From a virus: a stretch of 64,000 bases of DNA. The notes under the pieces were generated by a model. That model searched no databases. It worked only from the letters and a program-made list of their open reading frames with translations, and had not been told where the DNA came from. The position numbers were made by a program, and so were the translations under genes. Below are positions 32,171-42,072 of this stretch, piece after piece; within the stretch, counting starts at the first letter, position 1, and each line of letters opens with the position of its first letter. Location: the IMG/VR virus record IMGVR_UViG_3300042340_000379, positions 1-64,000 of that record, one strand, 5' to 3'.

Positions 32171-33478
32171 ATGCCAAAGTTAGCCATCGAAGAAGTTCAA
32201 GAAACCCAGCTAGTGATGTTTGACTACGCTTCTATAGAAGGAGGCGCTGATATTCAAAACACCACACAGCAAATAGTCGTGCTCTGGTCTCAGAGCATTG
32301 AAGCTATTCGGCAAGTTGGGATTCATTTGAATGAAGTCAAGCAAAGACTCCATCGCAGCCAGTTTATGAAATGGATTGACGTTGAACTGAGCCCTATTGG
32401 GCTTTCGTATGACCGAGCCATTAGCGCCATGAATTTTGCAAAAGAGTACAAACGAGTTGAGGGAACTCCAAAAGAGGATGCCCTAAAACTTATGGCATCT
32501 CAAGATATGCTCAGCATTATTTACCGCATATCTTCTGAAAAGACTCCAGAAGCTTTGAGAGATAGTGTCTATGAGATGGTCTTAGATGGAGAAAAACCAG
32601 AGCGAAAGAAAATTGAAGAGCTTAAAAAGATGTGGCGAACCCATAATCTTCAAGAAGCTGGGAGTAATCTATCGGCAGAAGCGGGTTCTCTTTTAGTCCA
32701 AACAGAAATTGCCGAAGATAAAGATCAACTTCAAAGGATTTCTAAACTGAGTAAGCGCAAGCAGCTAATGGTAGCAAAATCAATTGCGTCAGGTTCTGCT
32801 TCTAGCACTCGGGAAGCTCTAAGGCAAATTAAAGAGGAACCTGAAGAAAGCATAATTGACGTAGATTCTGTTGAAAGTGTAGAGGTAGCTCAAGTTGAGA
32901 CTGTTTTAACCCTTAAGGGTAGATGGCAAACAGCTATCAGAAAAGTAGCCTCTGAAAGCGTGAATATCGCGCTTGTGGAAGCTCCTAACTCTTTTGAGTG
33001 GGTTCAAACAGAGTACGCAAATTTGCTTAAAGCGCTTGGGCCAACCCTTGCTTTAGGGGGATTTGCAATTATTAGTATGGGACAAAAGGCTATCACTGCC
33101 ACTTACGACGTGACAGAGGCTAATGGTCTGCATGTCCTCCAGCCTTTAGTGCTCCGTCTTCAACCAGGGCGCACATCTACTATCGTTGGAATTAACGTAA
33201 TGACAGCGAGCCGACTCGCGCTTGTTGTTTACAAATCACCGTACCGCCAACCAAAAGGAATGTTAGTTGACCTCCAAACTGTTGGAGAATCAACTGATGC
33301 TCAAGATTCAGTTGAATCCGGCATTGAGGCGGGGTTTGTTAAGTTTCTAACTCAACTAGGCCACGCAGATGATACCCTTCTTCATCTTCAGATAGATGCC
33401 AAAAAATCATTTAACATGAGAGAAGCTCTCATAAAAGGAACAAAACCGTTTGTAAAACAGTTTATAGCCATTGGATAA
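32171..33478 (+). CDS. DUF3102-like DNA-associated protein, 435 aa
   Basis: Residues 30-90 (Ser-Ile-Glu-Ala-Ile-Arg-Gln-Val-Gly-X-X-Leu-Asn-Glu-Val-Lys, then Phe-Met-Lys-Trp-Ile...Ala-Ile-Ser-Ala-Met-Asn-Phe-Ala) resemble DUF3102, often found near plasmid and phage DNA-binding proteins. A Ser/Glu-rich linker leads to an unrecognised C-terminal domain. ATG 32171 chosen. Confidence 0.5.
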   Translation: MPKLAIEEVQETQLVMFDYASIEGGADIQNTTQQIVVLWSQSIEAIRQVGIHLNEVKQRLHRSQFMKWIDVELSPIGLSYDRAISAMNFAKEYKRVEGTPKEDALKLMASQDMLSIIYRISSEKTPEALRDSVYEMVLDGEKPERKKIEELKKMWRTHNLQEAGSNLSAEAGSLLVQTEIAEDKDQLQRISKLSKRKQLMVAKSIASGSASSTREALRQIKEEPEESIIDVDSVESVEVAQVETVLTLKGRWQTAIRKVASESVNIALVEAPNSFEWVQTEYANLLKALGPTLALGGFAIISMGQKAITATYDVTEANGLHVLQPLVLRLQPGRTSTIVGINVMTASRLALVVYKSPYRQPKGMLVDLQTVGESTDAQDSVESGIEAGFVKFLTQLGHADDTLLHLQIDAKKSFNMREALIKGTKPFVKQFIAIG

Positions 33479-33488
33479 TCTTCCATAA

Positions 33489-33647
33489 ATGGAAACTCAA
33501 CCCCAAGCTCAGCCTGCTCAAAACTTAGACAAAAAAATAGAATTGGATAACATTGAAAAAAGAAAGAAGGTAGAAGAAAGCCTAAAAAGAATGGTTGAGT
33601 CAATAAAAGACTTAAAAGAACATCTTAATAAGGGGTGTTACAGGTGA
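33489..33647 (+). CDS. Small coiled-coil protein, 52 aa
   Basis: Gln/Pro N-terminus, then a Lys/Glu helix with heptad character. It runs 36 bases into the convergent tail gene on the other strand. Confidence 0.4.
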   Translation: METQPQAQPAQNLDKKIELDNIEKRKKVEESLKRMVESIKDLKEHLNKGCYR

Positions 33648-35801
33648 AATGGTTCTAGACGTTGTATTCTTTAGAATAAATCCATTCATAGACTTTGCAA
33701 TAACTGAGATCCCTTCTACGTCCTGAAGTGTATCAGCGTAGTAATTTGCGGGTGCAATTTGAGTCTCCCAGCTCGGCTGGAAAACAACGTCCCCCTGCCG
33801 GATGGCCGCAAATAGAGGGCCGGGATTGCAGTCTACAGTAAGAGTTCCAGCTCCTACACTTCGAGCAACAATGTTAACCGTCGCGATTTCTTTATAGTTA
33901 CGTTGAATGTAGGCTTGACCTAACGAAAATTCAGCGGGGAAACCAACATTTAAGTTACCTCGAACAGAACCATTTGAAGCAATTGTCTGCTGACCAATCC
34001 CAATGCTAGTTCCAATGGTAAACGCCAATCCAGGAACATTAGATGTGATTGTAAAAGTAGACTGACCCGATGTGTAAGTTACAGAAACTGTTGTAAGCTC
34101 ACCATTAGCAATTGAAGTTTCAATTTGGCTTACAATGGCTGCGGCAACTAATCTTTTCTTAGCAATCCAGCTATTGCTGTTTCCACCAGAGAATCCAGTA
34201 AACTGCTTACCTTCAATGTTAACCCACTCCGTTATGCCTAAAGCATTAACTGTCGAGTCAGTAAAACCAGATGTGATAACCTCACAAACTACTTGTTGAG
34301 CAACCCCTGCAACAGATGCAGCTCCAGGGTTTTGAGTGATAGCATCACTAAATAGTCGAGTCTGAGGAAAACGAATAAAGGCTGTTTCTTTAGGCCGCAG
34401 CTGAATAGGTGTGAAAACAAACCGCCCTTTATTTTCAGAGATAGGAAGTTTATAGTCTAAAAGAAACAGACAGTTAAGCATCCCAGGAACAGCAACCGGG
34501 TTAGTGGCCAAGTTGATGTTTACTCCATTAAGAGTAGGAACTTGGTCAATGTCATCGGGAACAGCCTCATTCAAAACGAGCATGTCTCGAATGACGCGAA
34601 CGGCCGTAGGAGTAAGGTCAAGAATAGCCGCAGAAGCCTTGAATGATTGGTCAACTGTAAATGTGATCTGAGCCCGCAGCTCGTAGTCAACATAAAGTCG
34701 AAGAGAATGGCCAGCCCTATTTCGAATGACAACTTGTGACCCTTGGCCCAAAAGAAATGAATCAGTAAGAGTATAAGGGCCGCACACTACTCTAAGCCTT
34801 CCCTGATAAATTTCAGCTTTAACAGTTCCAGCTGTAAAAATTGGGCCGTCACCTTCCCACTCATCTAGTGTAAATCGACAGGTCCAGTCATCTTTAGATT
34901 GCTGACTTCCTTCACCAGTAGCTGCAAAAGGCGACTGAGGGTAAATTAGTTTTTCATCAGCGCGACTGGCTGTACCTAAAGTACTCTCAATAAAAGAGGT
35001 GGGAAAAGGTAAAGCCTCAAGTTGAAAACCAGCAATAGCAAAAGTAGAACCACCCCCACCAAGAGAGAGCGCAATGGTAGTTGGCACCGTATAGTCCTCA
35101 CTAGCCGTGGCACCACTAAGACTGTTATCGTTAACTGTGGTGGCAACGTTTACAGAGTGAGTAACAGGATTTCCATTTTCAAGGTATTGTGACTGCGGCC
35201 CAACAGAAAATTGGAGAACCACTCTCTTAAATTTGCGGTCGTCTTTTTCAAACGCCTGGCCAACTCCCCAAAAGCTTTGAAGAGAAAGCCCGTCAAGCTC
35301 GTTAGTGTTAGGAACCCCGCCGCTAGTTAAAAAGTCCCCATTTAGAACATAGAGCCGGTCGCTAGTATTGACCACACCCGCAAGTTTACTCATGTAAACC
35401 GATAGAGTGTAAAACCCTGGCTTTAGATTAACAGTCTGGTAAATAGAGTGAGAGCTGACGCTTCCTCCACCAGAAGCTGAAATTTTGTCAGCAAGATAGT
35501 TCTTAGTCATAGACAAAATCAAGTCAGTGTTGACTTGAACTTGGCTACCCACAACCCAGGCAAGTCCTTGAAGATTCATAGAATCCTCAATGAGGTTAAC
35601 CGTGCCAGGCTCTAGCATTAAACCGCCGTTTAACAAGAAACGAGGTTCATGGATATTGGATTCTTTAAGATAATAACTGCGATTTTCAACAAAAGGAACA
35701 TAGGCTGCTGACGCTCGCTCAAAATTAGGGATAGTTCCGTTTGAGGGCAGAATAGTTCCCGTCAGGTTAAAAACAGTACTGCGAGCGAGATCAATGGGCA
35801 T
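33612..35801 (-). CDS. Large tail/fibre protein, 729 aa
   Basis: Beta-rich, Ser/Thr/Gly-rich. The N-terminal half includes Gly-Leu-Met-Leu-Glu-Pro-Gly-Thr-Val-Asn-Leu-Ile-Glu-Asp-Ser, the leader typical of phage proteins with lectin-like carbohydrate-binding modules. Likely a receptor-binding or decoration protein; last gene of the minus-strand tail operon. Confidence 0.65.
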   Translation of the reverse strand: MPIDLARSTVFNLTGTILPSNGTIPNFERASAAYVPFVENRSYYLKESNIHEPRFLLNGGLMLEPGTVNLIEDSMNLQGLAWVVGSQVQVNTDLILSMTKNYLADKISASGGGSVSSHSIYQTVNLKPGFYTLSVYMSKLAGVVNTSDRLYVLNGDFLTSGGVPNTNELDGLSLQSFWGVGQAFEKDDRKFKRVVLQFSVGPQSQYLENGNPVTHSVNVATTVNDNSLSGATASEDYTVPTTIALSLGGGGSTFAIAGFQLEALPFPTSFIESTLGTASRADEKLIYPQSPFAATGEGSQQSKDDWTCRFTLDEWEGDGPIFTAGTVKAEIYQGRLRVVCGPYTLTDSFLLGQGSQVVIRNRAGHSLRLYVDYELRAQITFTVDQSFKASAAILDLTPTAVRVIRDMLVLNEAVPDDIDQVPTLNGVNINLATNPVAVPGMLNCLFLLDYKLPISENKGRFVFTPIQLRPKETAFIRFPQTRLFSDAITQNPGAASVAGVAQQVVCEVITSGFTDSTVNALGITEWVNIEGKQFTGFSGGNSNSWIAKKRLVAAAIVSQIETSIANGELTTVSVTYTSGQSTFTITSNVPGLAFTIGTSIGIGQQTIASNGSVRGNLNVGFPAEFSLGQAYIQRNYKEIATVNIVARSVGAGTLTVDCNPGPLFAAIRQGDVVFQPSWETQIAPANYYADTLQDVEGISVIAKSMNGFILKNTTSRTISPVTPLIKMFF

Positions 35802-36447
35802 GTGATAACTCCTTTAAGTTGACCATTGGATTGAAAACACCTTCAACCGCCCGGTTAATAAGACTAAGTTGATAAGGAACTTGAGAAAGCATTTGCTTAC
35901 GATCGCCTTCAGGCATTTCAGCAAGAGTTTCAACAACAGATTGAGGAAGCCCAAGAGTCTGGGCTACAACCTGAGATGAAAGCCTTCGACCTGTCGTAAT
36001 AAGAACATTTTCAGCTAAAAGATCTTGGTAGGTTTCTTCATCAAGTTTCTCAAAATTAACACCGGCGAGCCTACAAGCTTCATCCATATACTTTTGGGCT
36101 TCATTAAGCTCACGCTCAGCATCTGAAATCTGTAAGTTAATATAGCTTAGTCCGGCTGTCATTTCCTCCAGCTCAATTTTAAGAAGCTGCATTTTGAGAT
36201 TAAGGTAGTTAGAAACCTCCAAATCCCCCGCCGCTTCGGCTTTTTGCGCCTCGTTACGTTGAAGAGAAATTTCAGACTCTTTAAGCTTTATATTAACCTC
36301 ATGTTTTCGGAGGTCATACTGAGCCTTAACTAACGCCTGCTCGCGGTCAAGCCGCTGAAGATACGCCTGGCGATGTTGGCCAATCAAAGTTGGCTGAGCT
36401 TTTACAAGCCATTCAATTTGCTTATTACTGTTTGTGCTAAGTTGCAT
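35791..36447 (-). CDS. Coiled-coil tail operon protein, 218 aa
   Basis: Long coiled coil at about residues 30-120. Start 36447 is fixed by the TAATG overlap with the preceding gene's stop. Its end overlaps the large fibre gene. Probably a structural linker or chaperone. Confidence 0.55.
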   Translation of the reverse strand: MQLSTNSNKQIEWLVKAQPTLIGQHRQAYLQRLDREQALVKAQYDLRKHEVNIKLKESEISLQRNEAQKAEAAGDLEVSNYLNLKMQLLKIELEEMTAGLSYINLQISDAERELNEAQKYMDEACRLAGVNFEKLDEETYQDLLAENVLITTGRRLSSQVVAQTLGLPQSVVETLAEMPEGDRKQMLSQVPYQLSLINRAVEGVFNPMVNLKELSHAH

Positions 36448-36731
36448 TAAAATCCCGCCTCCGAACCTGACCAAGTAGAAGGAGTTTGAAGAGTAACCCC
36501 AACTGTACCCAAAACACCTCGGTCAAAAGAATAACCAAAAGTGGTTTTGCTAATACCGTTTATGCTGCCATTTGGGTTAGGCACAATTGGGCCAGCCACG
36601 TTTTGAAATCGTTGGACAGGGATATATTGAGAAATATACCGCGTAGTTGTATAGGAAAGTTCTTGAACAGTACCAGTGTACTGTAAAACTTTTCCATTAA
36701 AAGCAACACCTGTAACAGTAGTAAACTGCAT
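36447..36731 (-). CDS. Small beta-rich tail operon protein, 94 aa
   Basis: Thr/Val/Gly-rich, no motif. One base separates it from the gene before it in the operon. Confidence 0.5.
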   Translation of the reverse strand: MQFTTVTGVAFNGKVLQYTGTVQELSYTTTRYISQYIPVQRFQNVAGPIVPNPNGSINGISKTTFGYSFDRGVLGTVGVTLQTPSTWSGSEAGF

Positions 36732-36732
36732 A

Positions 36733-37236
36733 TTAAATAACGGGCTCCATAATGTAGCTTATTCCACGCTTATCGACTAGCTGGTTAGTTTGGAAGTTAA
36801 CTAGGAAAAGGGGCCCATCTTCGTCAGAGGATGGAACCCACGGCTGGTCAGGCGTAGCAGTGTTAACATTCTTCAGATAAGTCAAACGTTTTTTATACTG
36901 ATAAGTCTTTTGGTTTGAGCCTGTTCCAACCGTAAATCGGTAGTAAAGAATTTGGTCGTAACGAGTGCCAGAGGTTGTTTTAGTAGGAGCGGGATTAACC
37001 GTAAAGAAGATAGTTTCTGGCGACCGCCCAACAGAATCAGGGTCAAACCAATACGTTGCTACAGAAGCAAAGGTCATCCCAGGTCTAGCATCTACAGTAA
37101 GCTTGTGATGAGGGGCATCATCTTGGTAAGTACTATCCGTGATAATTCCGGCATAAGCATACCTGCCGTCAACACCTCGGACAGGACGGATGATTTTAGT
37201 TTCTAAAGAAGCAAGTGGATCTTCAAATCTTGGCAT
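36733..37236 (-). CDS. Tail operon protein, 167 aa
   Basis: Mixed beta protein with many aromatic and Asp residues. Follows the 673-aa gene by two bases; presumably a baseplate or tail component. Not recognised further. Confidence 0.5.
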   Translation of the reverse strand: MPRFEDPLASLETKIIRPVRGVDGRYAYAGIITDSTYQDDAPHHKLTVDARPGMTFASVATYWFDPDSVGRSPETIFFTVNPAPTKTTSGTRYDQILYYRFTVGTGSNQKTYQYKKRLTYLKNVNTATPDQPWVPSSDEDGPLFLVNFQTNQLVDKRGISYIMEPVI

Positions 37237-37238
37237 AT

Positions 37239-39260
37239 CTACCCGTTGAATCTAGGAAGGTCTTGAGCACCGTAAAAATTAACTACGGGTTTAATAGTTG
37301 GGAGGTTCCGCTCAGACCAAACAGGAACCTGCTCAACGTAGGTAGTTTGAATAGTGCTTGCTGCAAGCTTTTCATAACCACCAAACAAGTAACCTTTAGT
37401 CGCGCTAGCAGAGCCTGTCATAGCCCAACGATTGGTTAGAAGGTCGACAGAAATTAACTCAACAGCTTCAGTAGAAAACCGCATTCTACTAGCCAGGCCG
37501 CTAGCACTCTGGTTTAGAGTAGTGCCACCTCCCCAAAGATAAGCAAAAGAGGCATCACTAAACGAGGCAGCACCAATTCTGTGATTACTTAAAGTTGTCG
37601 AGCTATTAACTAGAGTAGGTAAAGCTCCCATAGTAAGCTTACGAATTGTGGCAAAAGTCTGAGAAGCATTTCGCCCGCCAAAGATAAAGCCAACAGATTT
37701 GCCTGCCCCTGACGAGTAGTGACTTTCTCCAGTAGCCAAATAAACAGTGTCTGAACCTGACAGGACTAGAGAAGAAATTGAGATGGTATCAAGAAGGAAT
37801 GTAATGTTCTCAATACTAGTGAGAAAAGTGTTAGTGTTTGCTGCCGTACCAAGAAGACCACCAACAAAATAACCCTCTTTATAATCGTGAACCGTCGCAG
37901 CTCCTCGAGGACGAACACCACCCAGAGTCGTAGCAGCTACAACCCAAGCCTGCTTACTAAAGTTAAACTTCTCAAGCTGCCAGCTCCATGCTTCTACAGC
38001 AGGATTGTCTGTACCGGGAACAGAACCCATGCCTGCAACATACATGTTGGAGGGGGATGCCATAGTAGCCGTGTTGTCTTTGCTCTTGTGCATCCCGTCG
38101 TATTTCTCACCGGAGATGGCATCAGCAGGAGCATTGTTACTGATAACTTTAGACGTCTCAGTTGTAAAATCGAGCCGTTCAAATGTTCGTTTAAATCCGT
38201 TAGCAGATTGGCCCCCAACAATATAAGCAGCCCCAGGAACTTCAACAGGCTTTTGAGTTTGCGTGATGTTAGCGGTATACCCAGCAGGAAGAGGGTAGTT
38301 ATAAACTTGACAGCTTTGATTTTGAAGCTCAGCAATGGAGCGGGAGTAGTCTAAATTAACCCGCCGTTGTTGATCTCCTAAAAAGTTAATGTAGCCTCGC
38401 ATCGAAGACTCAATGCGATTCCGCAGATCAGGTTGCCACTCAAGTGCTTGACCATTTGGCGTTACTTGAAGAACAGCCTGAGCGGTAGACTGGTTGGTTG
38501 TATTAATCCCAGTTAAACCAACAGAACCTGTACCTCCTCCCCCAGGAGGTGCAACGTCAACCCATTCAAGAGACATCGCGTTACTAGGGCCCTTAATAGC
38601 CAAAACGCGACCGACACTTGCACCAGTTGCGTTTATAGAACCAAGGGTCACCAGTTGATTAGAAACTGTCAAAGACAGAATTCCGTTGGCGATCGCAAAA
38701 TCGGGGCCAAGAGTTACAGGGCCACCAACTCCACCAGACGTACCAACCGGAAGCACCCGGTTAGCTAAAGTCATCTGTGGGGGAGTAACCGCTACTCCCG
38801 TGATAGAGCTATAACCCAAAGACGTAATCTTAAGTTCGTTACCTACCGTGGCGAACTCAGAGCCAAGAGCATAAGCAGCGCCTCGAGCCCCACTACCAAT
38901 AACAACCTGACGAGTAGTCAGAGACAGACTTAGGGGAGAAATAGCTCCTGTAATAGTAGAACCATCTACACCCCCGACGCGAAGGTTGCCATTTACAACA
39001 GAGAACTCAGCGCCCAGCCCAACAAAAGAGGAGCCAATTAGAACTGAGTTAGAAGGCCCGTTAAAAGAAAGTTTTCGTAGGTTAGGATCCCAAGCCAGAC
39101 CAGCCCCTGCCAAGTTATCATTCTCAGTCAGAGAGAGAGATGAGTTTAAGTTGACTTTATCAAAACAGACACGAATAGGATCACCCTGGCGATCGCCAGG
39201 CGTAACCCCTGTATTTATCTGTTTTAGACCGTTAGGTAGATCGGGGAGATTGATGGGCAT
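37239..39260 (-). CDS. Baseplate/tail fibre protein with Kelch-like C-terminus, 673 aa
   Basis: N-terminus Gly-Leu-Lys-Gln-Ile-Asn-Thr-Gly...Gly-Asp-Pro-Ile-Arg-Val-Cys-Phe-Asp-Lys-Val-Asn matches the phage fibre opening (INxGxxPNDGTGDPLRxAFxKIN). The middle repeats Gly/Leu/Ser beta units. The C-terminal 330 residues have recurring Gly-Gly blade ends (Tyr-Ile-Val-Gly-Gly, Tyr-Phe-Val-Gly-Gly, Phe-Ile-Phe-Gly-Gly, Tyr-Leu-Trp-Gly-Gly, Tyr-Leu-Phe-Gly-Gly), indicating a beta-propeller, a likely receptor- or sugar-binding head. Confidence 0.75.
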   Translation of the reverse strand: MPINLPDLPNGLKQINTGVTPGDRQGDPIRVCFDKVNLNSSLSLTENDNLAGAGLAWDPNLRKLSFNGPSNSVLIGSSFVGLGAEFSVVNGNLRVGGVDGSTITGAISPLSLSLTTRQVVIGSGARGAAYALGSEFATVGNELKITSLGYSSITGVAVTPPQMTLANRVLPVGTSGGVGGPVTLGPDFAIANGILSLTVSNQLVTLGSINATGASVGRVLAIKGPSNAMSLEWVDVAPPGGGGTGSVGLTGINTTNQSTAQAVLQVTPNGQALEWQPDLRNRIESSMRGYINFLGDQQRRVNLDYSRSIAELQNQSCQVYNYPLPAGYTANITQTQKPVEVPGAAYIVGGQSANGFKRTFERLDFTTETSKVISNNAPADAISGEKYDGMHKSKDNTATMASPSNMYVAGMGSVPGTDNPAVEAWSWQLEKFNFSKQAWVVAATTLGGVRPRGAATVHDYKEGYFVGGLLGTAANTNTFLTSIENITFLLDTISISSLVLSGSDTVYLATGESHYSSGAGKSVGFIFGGRNASQTFATIRKLTMGALPTLVNSSTTLSNHRIGAASFSDASFAYLWGGGTTLNQSASGLASRMRFSTEAVELISVDLLTNRWAMTGSASATKGYLFGGYEKLAASTIQTTYVEQVPVWSERNLPTIKPVVNFYGAQDLPRFNG

Positions 39261-39324
39261 ATAAAAATAAGCAGCTCTTGAATAGCTTTTATAAAGTTAG
39301 TTCGAAATTGTAGATGCCTGGTGG

Positions 39325-39807
39325 TCAATCCCATCTGCCAGGCCGCAAGACTTTTCCAGATGGGTCACCTTCACCTAGAATTTCAGGCAAGATAACCCCC
39401 TCTGTAATTTCAGTAGCGTCGTGGGTATGGTATTGACCAAGCTGCTGGTTAACTGGCATATCCAGAATACTTTTGGGAACTTCAATTTCACTGCGCAGCC
39501 TATTAACTTGTTGAGCAAGCGTAGTGATATCAAATAGATTAAGCTCTAACCTTTGCCGCTCCGCGTCTAGACTGACTAGTGAGACTTTGCCTTCAATAGC
39601 ATCTAGCTGGCTTTTCATCTTGTCTAAAGTAGACTCTAGAAAACCTGCAGCTTGACTTTTTGGGCCCATAGCCCCAAGTCTAGACCTCAAATTTGGAGTA
39701 GTCCATAGACGGCCTGTCCATTTAAGTGGAGGAACAGCTGATAAAGAAGGGGCCCAAGTCGTCATAGCATCAGCTAGCTGGCGGACTTTTAGAGCAAGCT
39801 CAGTCAT
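39325..39807 (-). CDS. Tail fibre-like protein, 160 aa
   Basis: Helical stalk, then a C-terminus His-Thr-His-Asp-Ala-X-X-Ile-X-X-Gly-Val-Ile...Leu-Gly...Leu-Arg-Pro-Gly-X-Trp. The same terminal motif ends the next gene, so the two are distant paralogues sharing a trimer-tip or assembly module. Confidence 0.6.
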   Translation of the reverse strand: MTELALKVRQLADAMTTWAPSLSAVPPLKWTGRLWTTPNLRSRLGAMGPKSQAAGFLESTLDKMKSQLDAIEGKVSLVSLDAERQRLELNLFDITTLAQQVNRLRSEIEVPKSILDMPVNQQLGQYHTHDATEITEGVILPEILGEGDPSGKVLRPGRWD

Positions 39808-40714
39808 TAGTCCAGTATCCGCCTCTTAAAACAGAATCAGAGTTAAACTGCCCAAAGCCAATGCGGGCTGGGTTTAGAACCCCAACAACAACATCTTGAG
39901 CGTTGTGGTTATGCTGCTTATATATAAGGAGAAGATTCTGGTAGGCAAGAAGAAGCGCTTCATAGTCTTGCTTAAGATGTCCGTAATTCAAACCGAGAGC
40001 TTGAACTTGAAAGTCAAACTCAGCTAGCCGTTTAAGCAAACCATCTATAGATTCAGCTGGTTGAGCCGAGTAAGCTGCATTGGGATTAATAATTCGTCTA
40101 ATCTGGCTTGCTAGCTGGTTAAGCGCATTTCCTATGTCCAGTCTTGGATTTGTATCTATAGGAACCTGATCCCTAAGATAAATTTGCCGCTCGGCAGTGT
40201 AAAACCCATCCCCGTCTTCATACACTGCAAAACCACTGTCTAAACTAAACTGGGTGCCATTCCACTTCAAGCCATAGCCAGCAAGGTCTGCCGCTTTCGA
40301 GAGTGCGATCGATATGTTGTGATTAATTGTGGCAACAAGCTCAGAGACTGATAGTTCATCAAGCTTTTCTTTATCGATAAACCGGAAAGCGCCAGGTGCC
40401 TCCAGCGTTTTTACTAGAACTACACCTAGCAAACTAGGGTTGTTTAAACTTTGGTAGAATAGTTGTGCCGGTGCGTCCTGCGCCACCTCCCAGCTAACCA
40501 CGCCAGTCTCCACGCTTCTAGGTCCCGGCAGAAAGCCCAAGTAAGTGTTACTGTGGGCCAGCCCTGGAGCAGTCTTGAAAATAACCGGGTGACCAATAGT
40601 GTCAATCTCTATCTTGACGCGATCGCCACGGTAGACTACCAACGGCGGGTTGTTCGGGATTCCATCAATGGAATATTTTACTTGCCCGTCAAATAGTTGG
40701 AGAGAGATCTTCAT
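39800..40714 (-). CDS. Tail protein with cupredoxin-like N-terminus, 304 aa
   Basis: Residues 1-105 look cupredoxin-like: Tyr-Ser-Ile-Asp-Gly, Val-Tyr-Arg-Gly-Asp, Gly-His-Pro, Ala-Pro-Ala-Gln-Leu-Phe-Tyr-Gln-Ser, as in several phage fibre proteins; copper ligands are not evident. A helical stalk follows, then His-Asn-His-X5-Val-X-X-Gly-Val-Leu...Leu-Arg-Gly-Gly-Tyr-Trp. First gene of the minus-strand tail operon, adjacent to the IsrB element. Confidence 0.6.
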   Translation of the reverse strand: MKISLQLFDGQVKYSIDGIPNNPPLVVYRGDRVKIEIDTIGHPVIFKTAPGLAHSNTYLGFLPGPRSVETGVVSWEVAQDAPAQLFYQSLNNPSLLGVVLVKTLEAPGAFRFIDKEKLDELSVSELVATINHNISIALSKAADLAGYGLKWNGTQFSLDSGFAVYEDGDGFYTAERQIYLRDQVPIDTNPRLDIGNALNQLASQIRRIINPNAAYSAQPAESIDGLLKRLAEFDFQVQALGLNYGHLKQDYEALLLAYQNLLLIYKQHNHNAQDVVVGVLNPARIGFGQFNSDSVLRGGYWTND

Positions 40715-40740
40715 CCGTCCACGCTATCAAAATTACATAT

Positions 40741-40977
40741 AGGAAAGTATTCAATTTCACCAACCCCGCCCTAAAGGGAGCGGAGATTGACCGAACCAAT
40801 TCGGTTGACGCAAGAGGTGAATAGCTCATTGAGCCGAACAATCTTACAAACCTCCAGATCCTTCCCTAGTCTGGAATTCCTTTAAGCCTGATTGGTTCAG
40901 GCGTTGCTTAATGGCAAGACATGGTTTGTTTCGGTGAGCGAAGGGACTTAAACAAAGCAATTTGGGTTATACCAATC
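40741..40977 (+). ncRNA. Candidate omega RNA for IsrB
   Basis: The leader upstream of isrB is rich in hairpins: CCGAA/TTCGG (40791-), CCAGA/TCTGG and GCCTGA/TCAGGC near 40855-40905, and TTGC/GCAA. IscB-family guide RNAs (HEARO) lie here, with the guide at the 5' end taken from the flanking DNA just beyond the element's left end (about 40720-40745). Assignment rests on position and hairpins, not on a covariance model. Confidence 0.55.
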
Positions 40978-42072
40978 ATGCGAATTCCTGTTGTAGACAA
41001 AGACCACAAGCCACTCATGCCCACGACCTCGGCCCGTGCCAGGAAGTGGATTGAATCAGGCAAGGCTGTTAAGTGCTGGTCTGATTGTGGGCAGTTCTAT
41101 GTTCAACTCACGATTGAGCCTTCAGGTCGAGACACTCAAGAAATTGTTGTTGGGGTTGATCCCGGCAAGCTCTACTCTGGCATCGGAGTGCAGTCAGCTA
41201 AGTTCACCCTCTATACCGCTCATCTGGTGCTGCCTTTCCAGAAGGTGCGTGACCGGATGGACAGCCGCAGAATGATGCGACGGGCTCGACGAGGCAGAAG
41301 GATAGACCGAAAGGTTGCCTTCTCCAAACGTGCCCACAGGCAAGCTAGGTTTAGCAATCGTCGCAGCGGCAAACTGGCTCCCTCAATCAGGGCCAATCGC
41401 CAGCTAGAGCTACGGATCGTTTCTGAACTCTGCAAAATCTACCCTGTTACTCAGATTCGCTTCGAGTATGTCAGGGCCGATGTTGACCTAACCAGTGGAC
41501 GCAAGGGTGCCCGTTCTGGCAAGGGCTTCTCTGCCGTGATGGTGGGCCAAAAGTGGGCTATTCAACAGCTAGAGCAATTCGCTCCGGTTGAGGCAATCTT
41601 CGGATACCAGACTTCTGCCACTCGGAAGTACCTGGGACTGGAGAAGAACAAGGCCGACAAATCAAAGACCGAGTACGAGAGTCACGCTGTAGACGGAGTA
41701 GCCCTTGCTGCCTCCTACTTTATTGAGTACCGAAAATATCACAGGGTTGGCAAGGACGGCGGCGATTGGTTTGGCAGTGTTAGTATTACAAAAGCACCTT
41801 TCTTCGTGATGCGTCGTCCGCCCTACAGCCGCCGTCAACTTCACCTAATGGTTCCGGCCAAAGGTGGCGTTCGCCGGAAATATGGCGGCTCGACCACTCG
41901 CCACAACGTTCGCAAAGGCGATCTGGTCAATTCTCCCAAGGGAATCGGCTACGTCTCTGGCGACACGGAAAAACAGGTATCGGTCAGCAAAGCAAGCTGG
42001 AAACGGCTTGGGCAGATATCTGCAAGCAAGGTTCAACTAATCCGTCGTTCAAACGGCTTAGTTGTTGCCTAA
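40978..42072 (+). CDS. isrB: IsrB, RNA-guided nickase (IscB relative without HNH), 364 aa
   Basis: N-terminal PLMP motif (residues 12-15), RuvC-I Val-Gly-Val-Asp-Pro-Gly (Asp61), Arg-rich bridge helix (about 94-111), RuvC-II with Phe-Glu-Tyr (Glu163), RuvC-III His-Ala-Val-Asp-Gly (Asp239). Only about 70 residues separate RuvC-II and III, so there is no HNH, the mark of IsrB; length fits (about 350). Known IsrB uses an omega RNA to nick the non-target strand. ATG 40978 is chosen because the family begins MRIPVVD; the upstream frame is in the RNA. Confidence 0.88.
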   Translation: MRIPVVDKDHKPLMPTTSARARKWIESGKAVKCWSDCGQFYVQLTIEPSGRDTQEIVVGVDPGKLYSGIGVQSAKFTLYTAHLVLPFQKVRDRMDSRRMMRRARRGRRIDRKVAFSKRAHRQARFSNRRSGKLAPSIRANRQLELRIVSELCKIYPVTQIRFEYVRADVDLTSGRKGARSGKGFSAVMVGQKWAIQQLEQFAPVEAIFGYQTSATRKYLGLEKNKADKSKTEYESHAVDGVALAASYFIEYRKYHRVGKDGGDWFGSVSITKAPFFVMRRPPYSRRQLHLMVPAKGGVRRKYGGSTTRHNVRKGDLVNSPKGIGYVSGDTEKQVSVSKASWKRLGQISASKVQLIRRSNGLVVA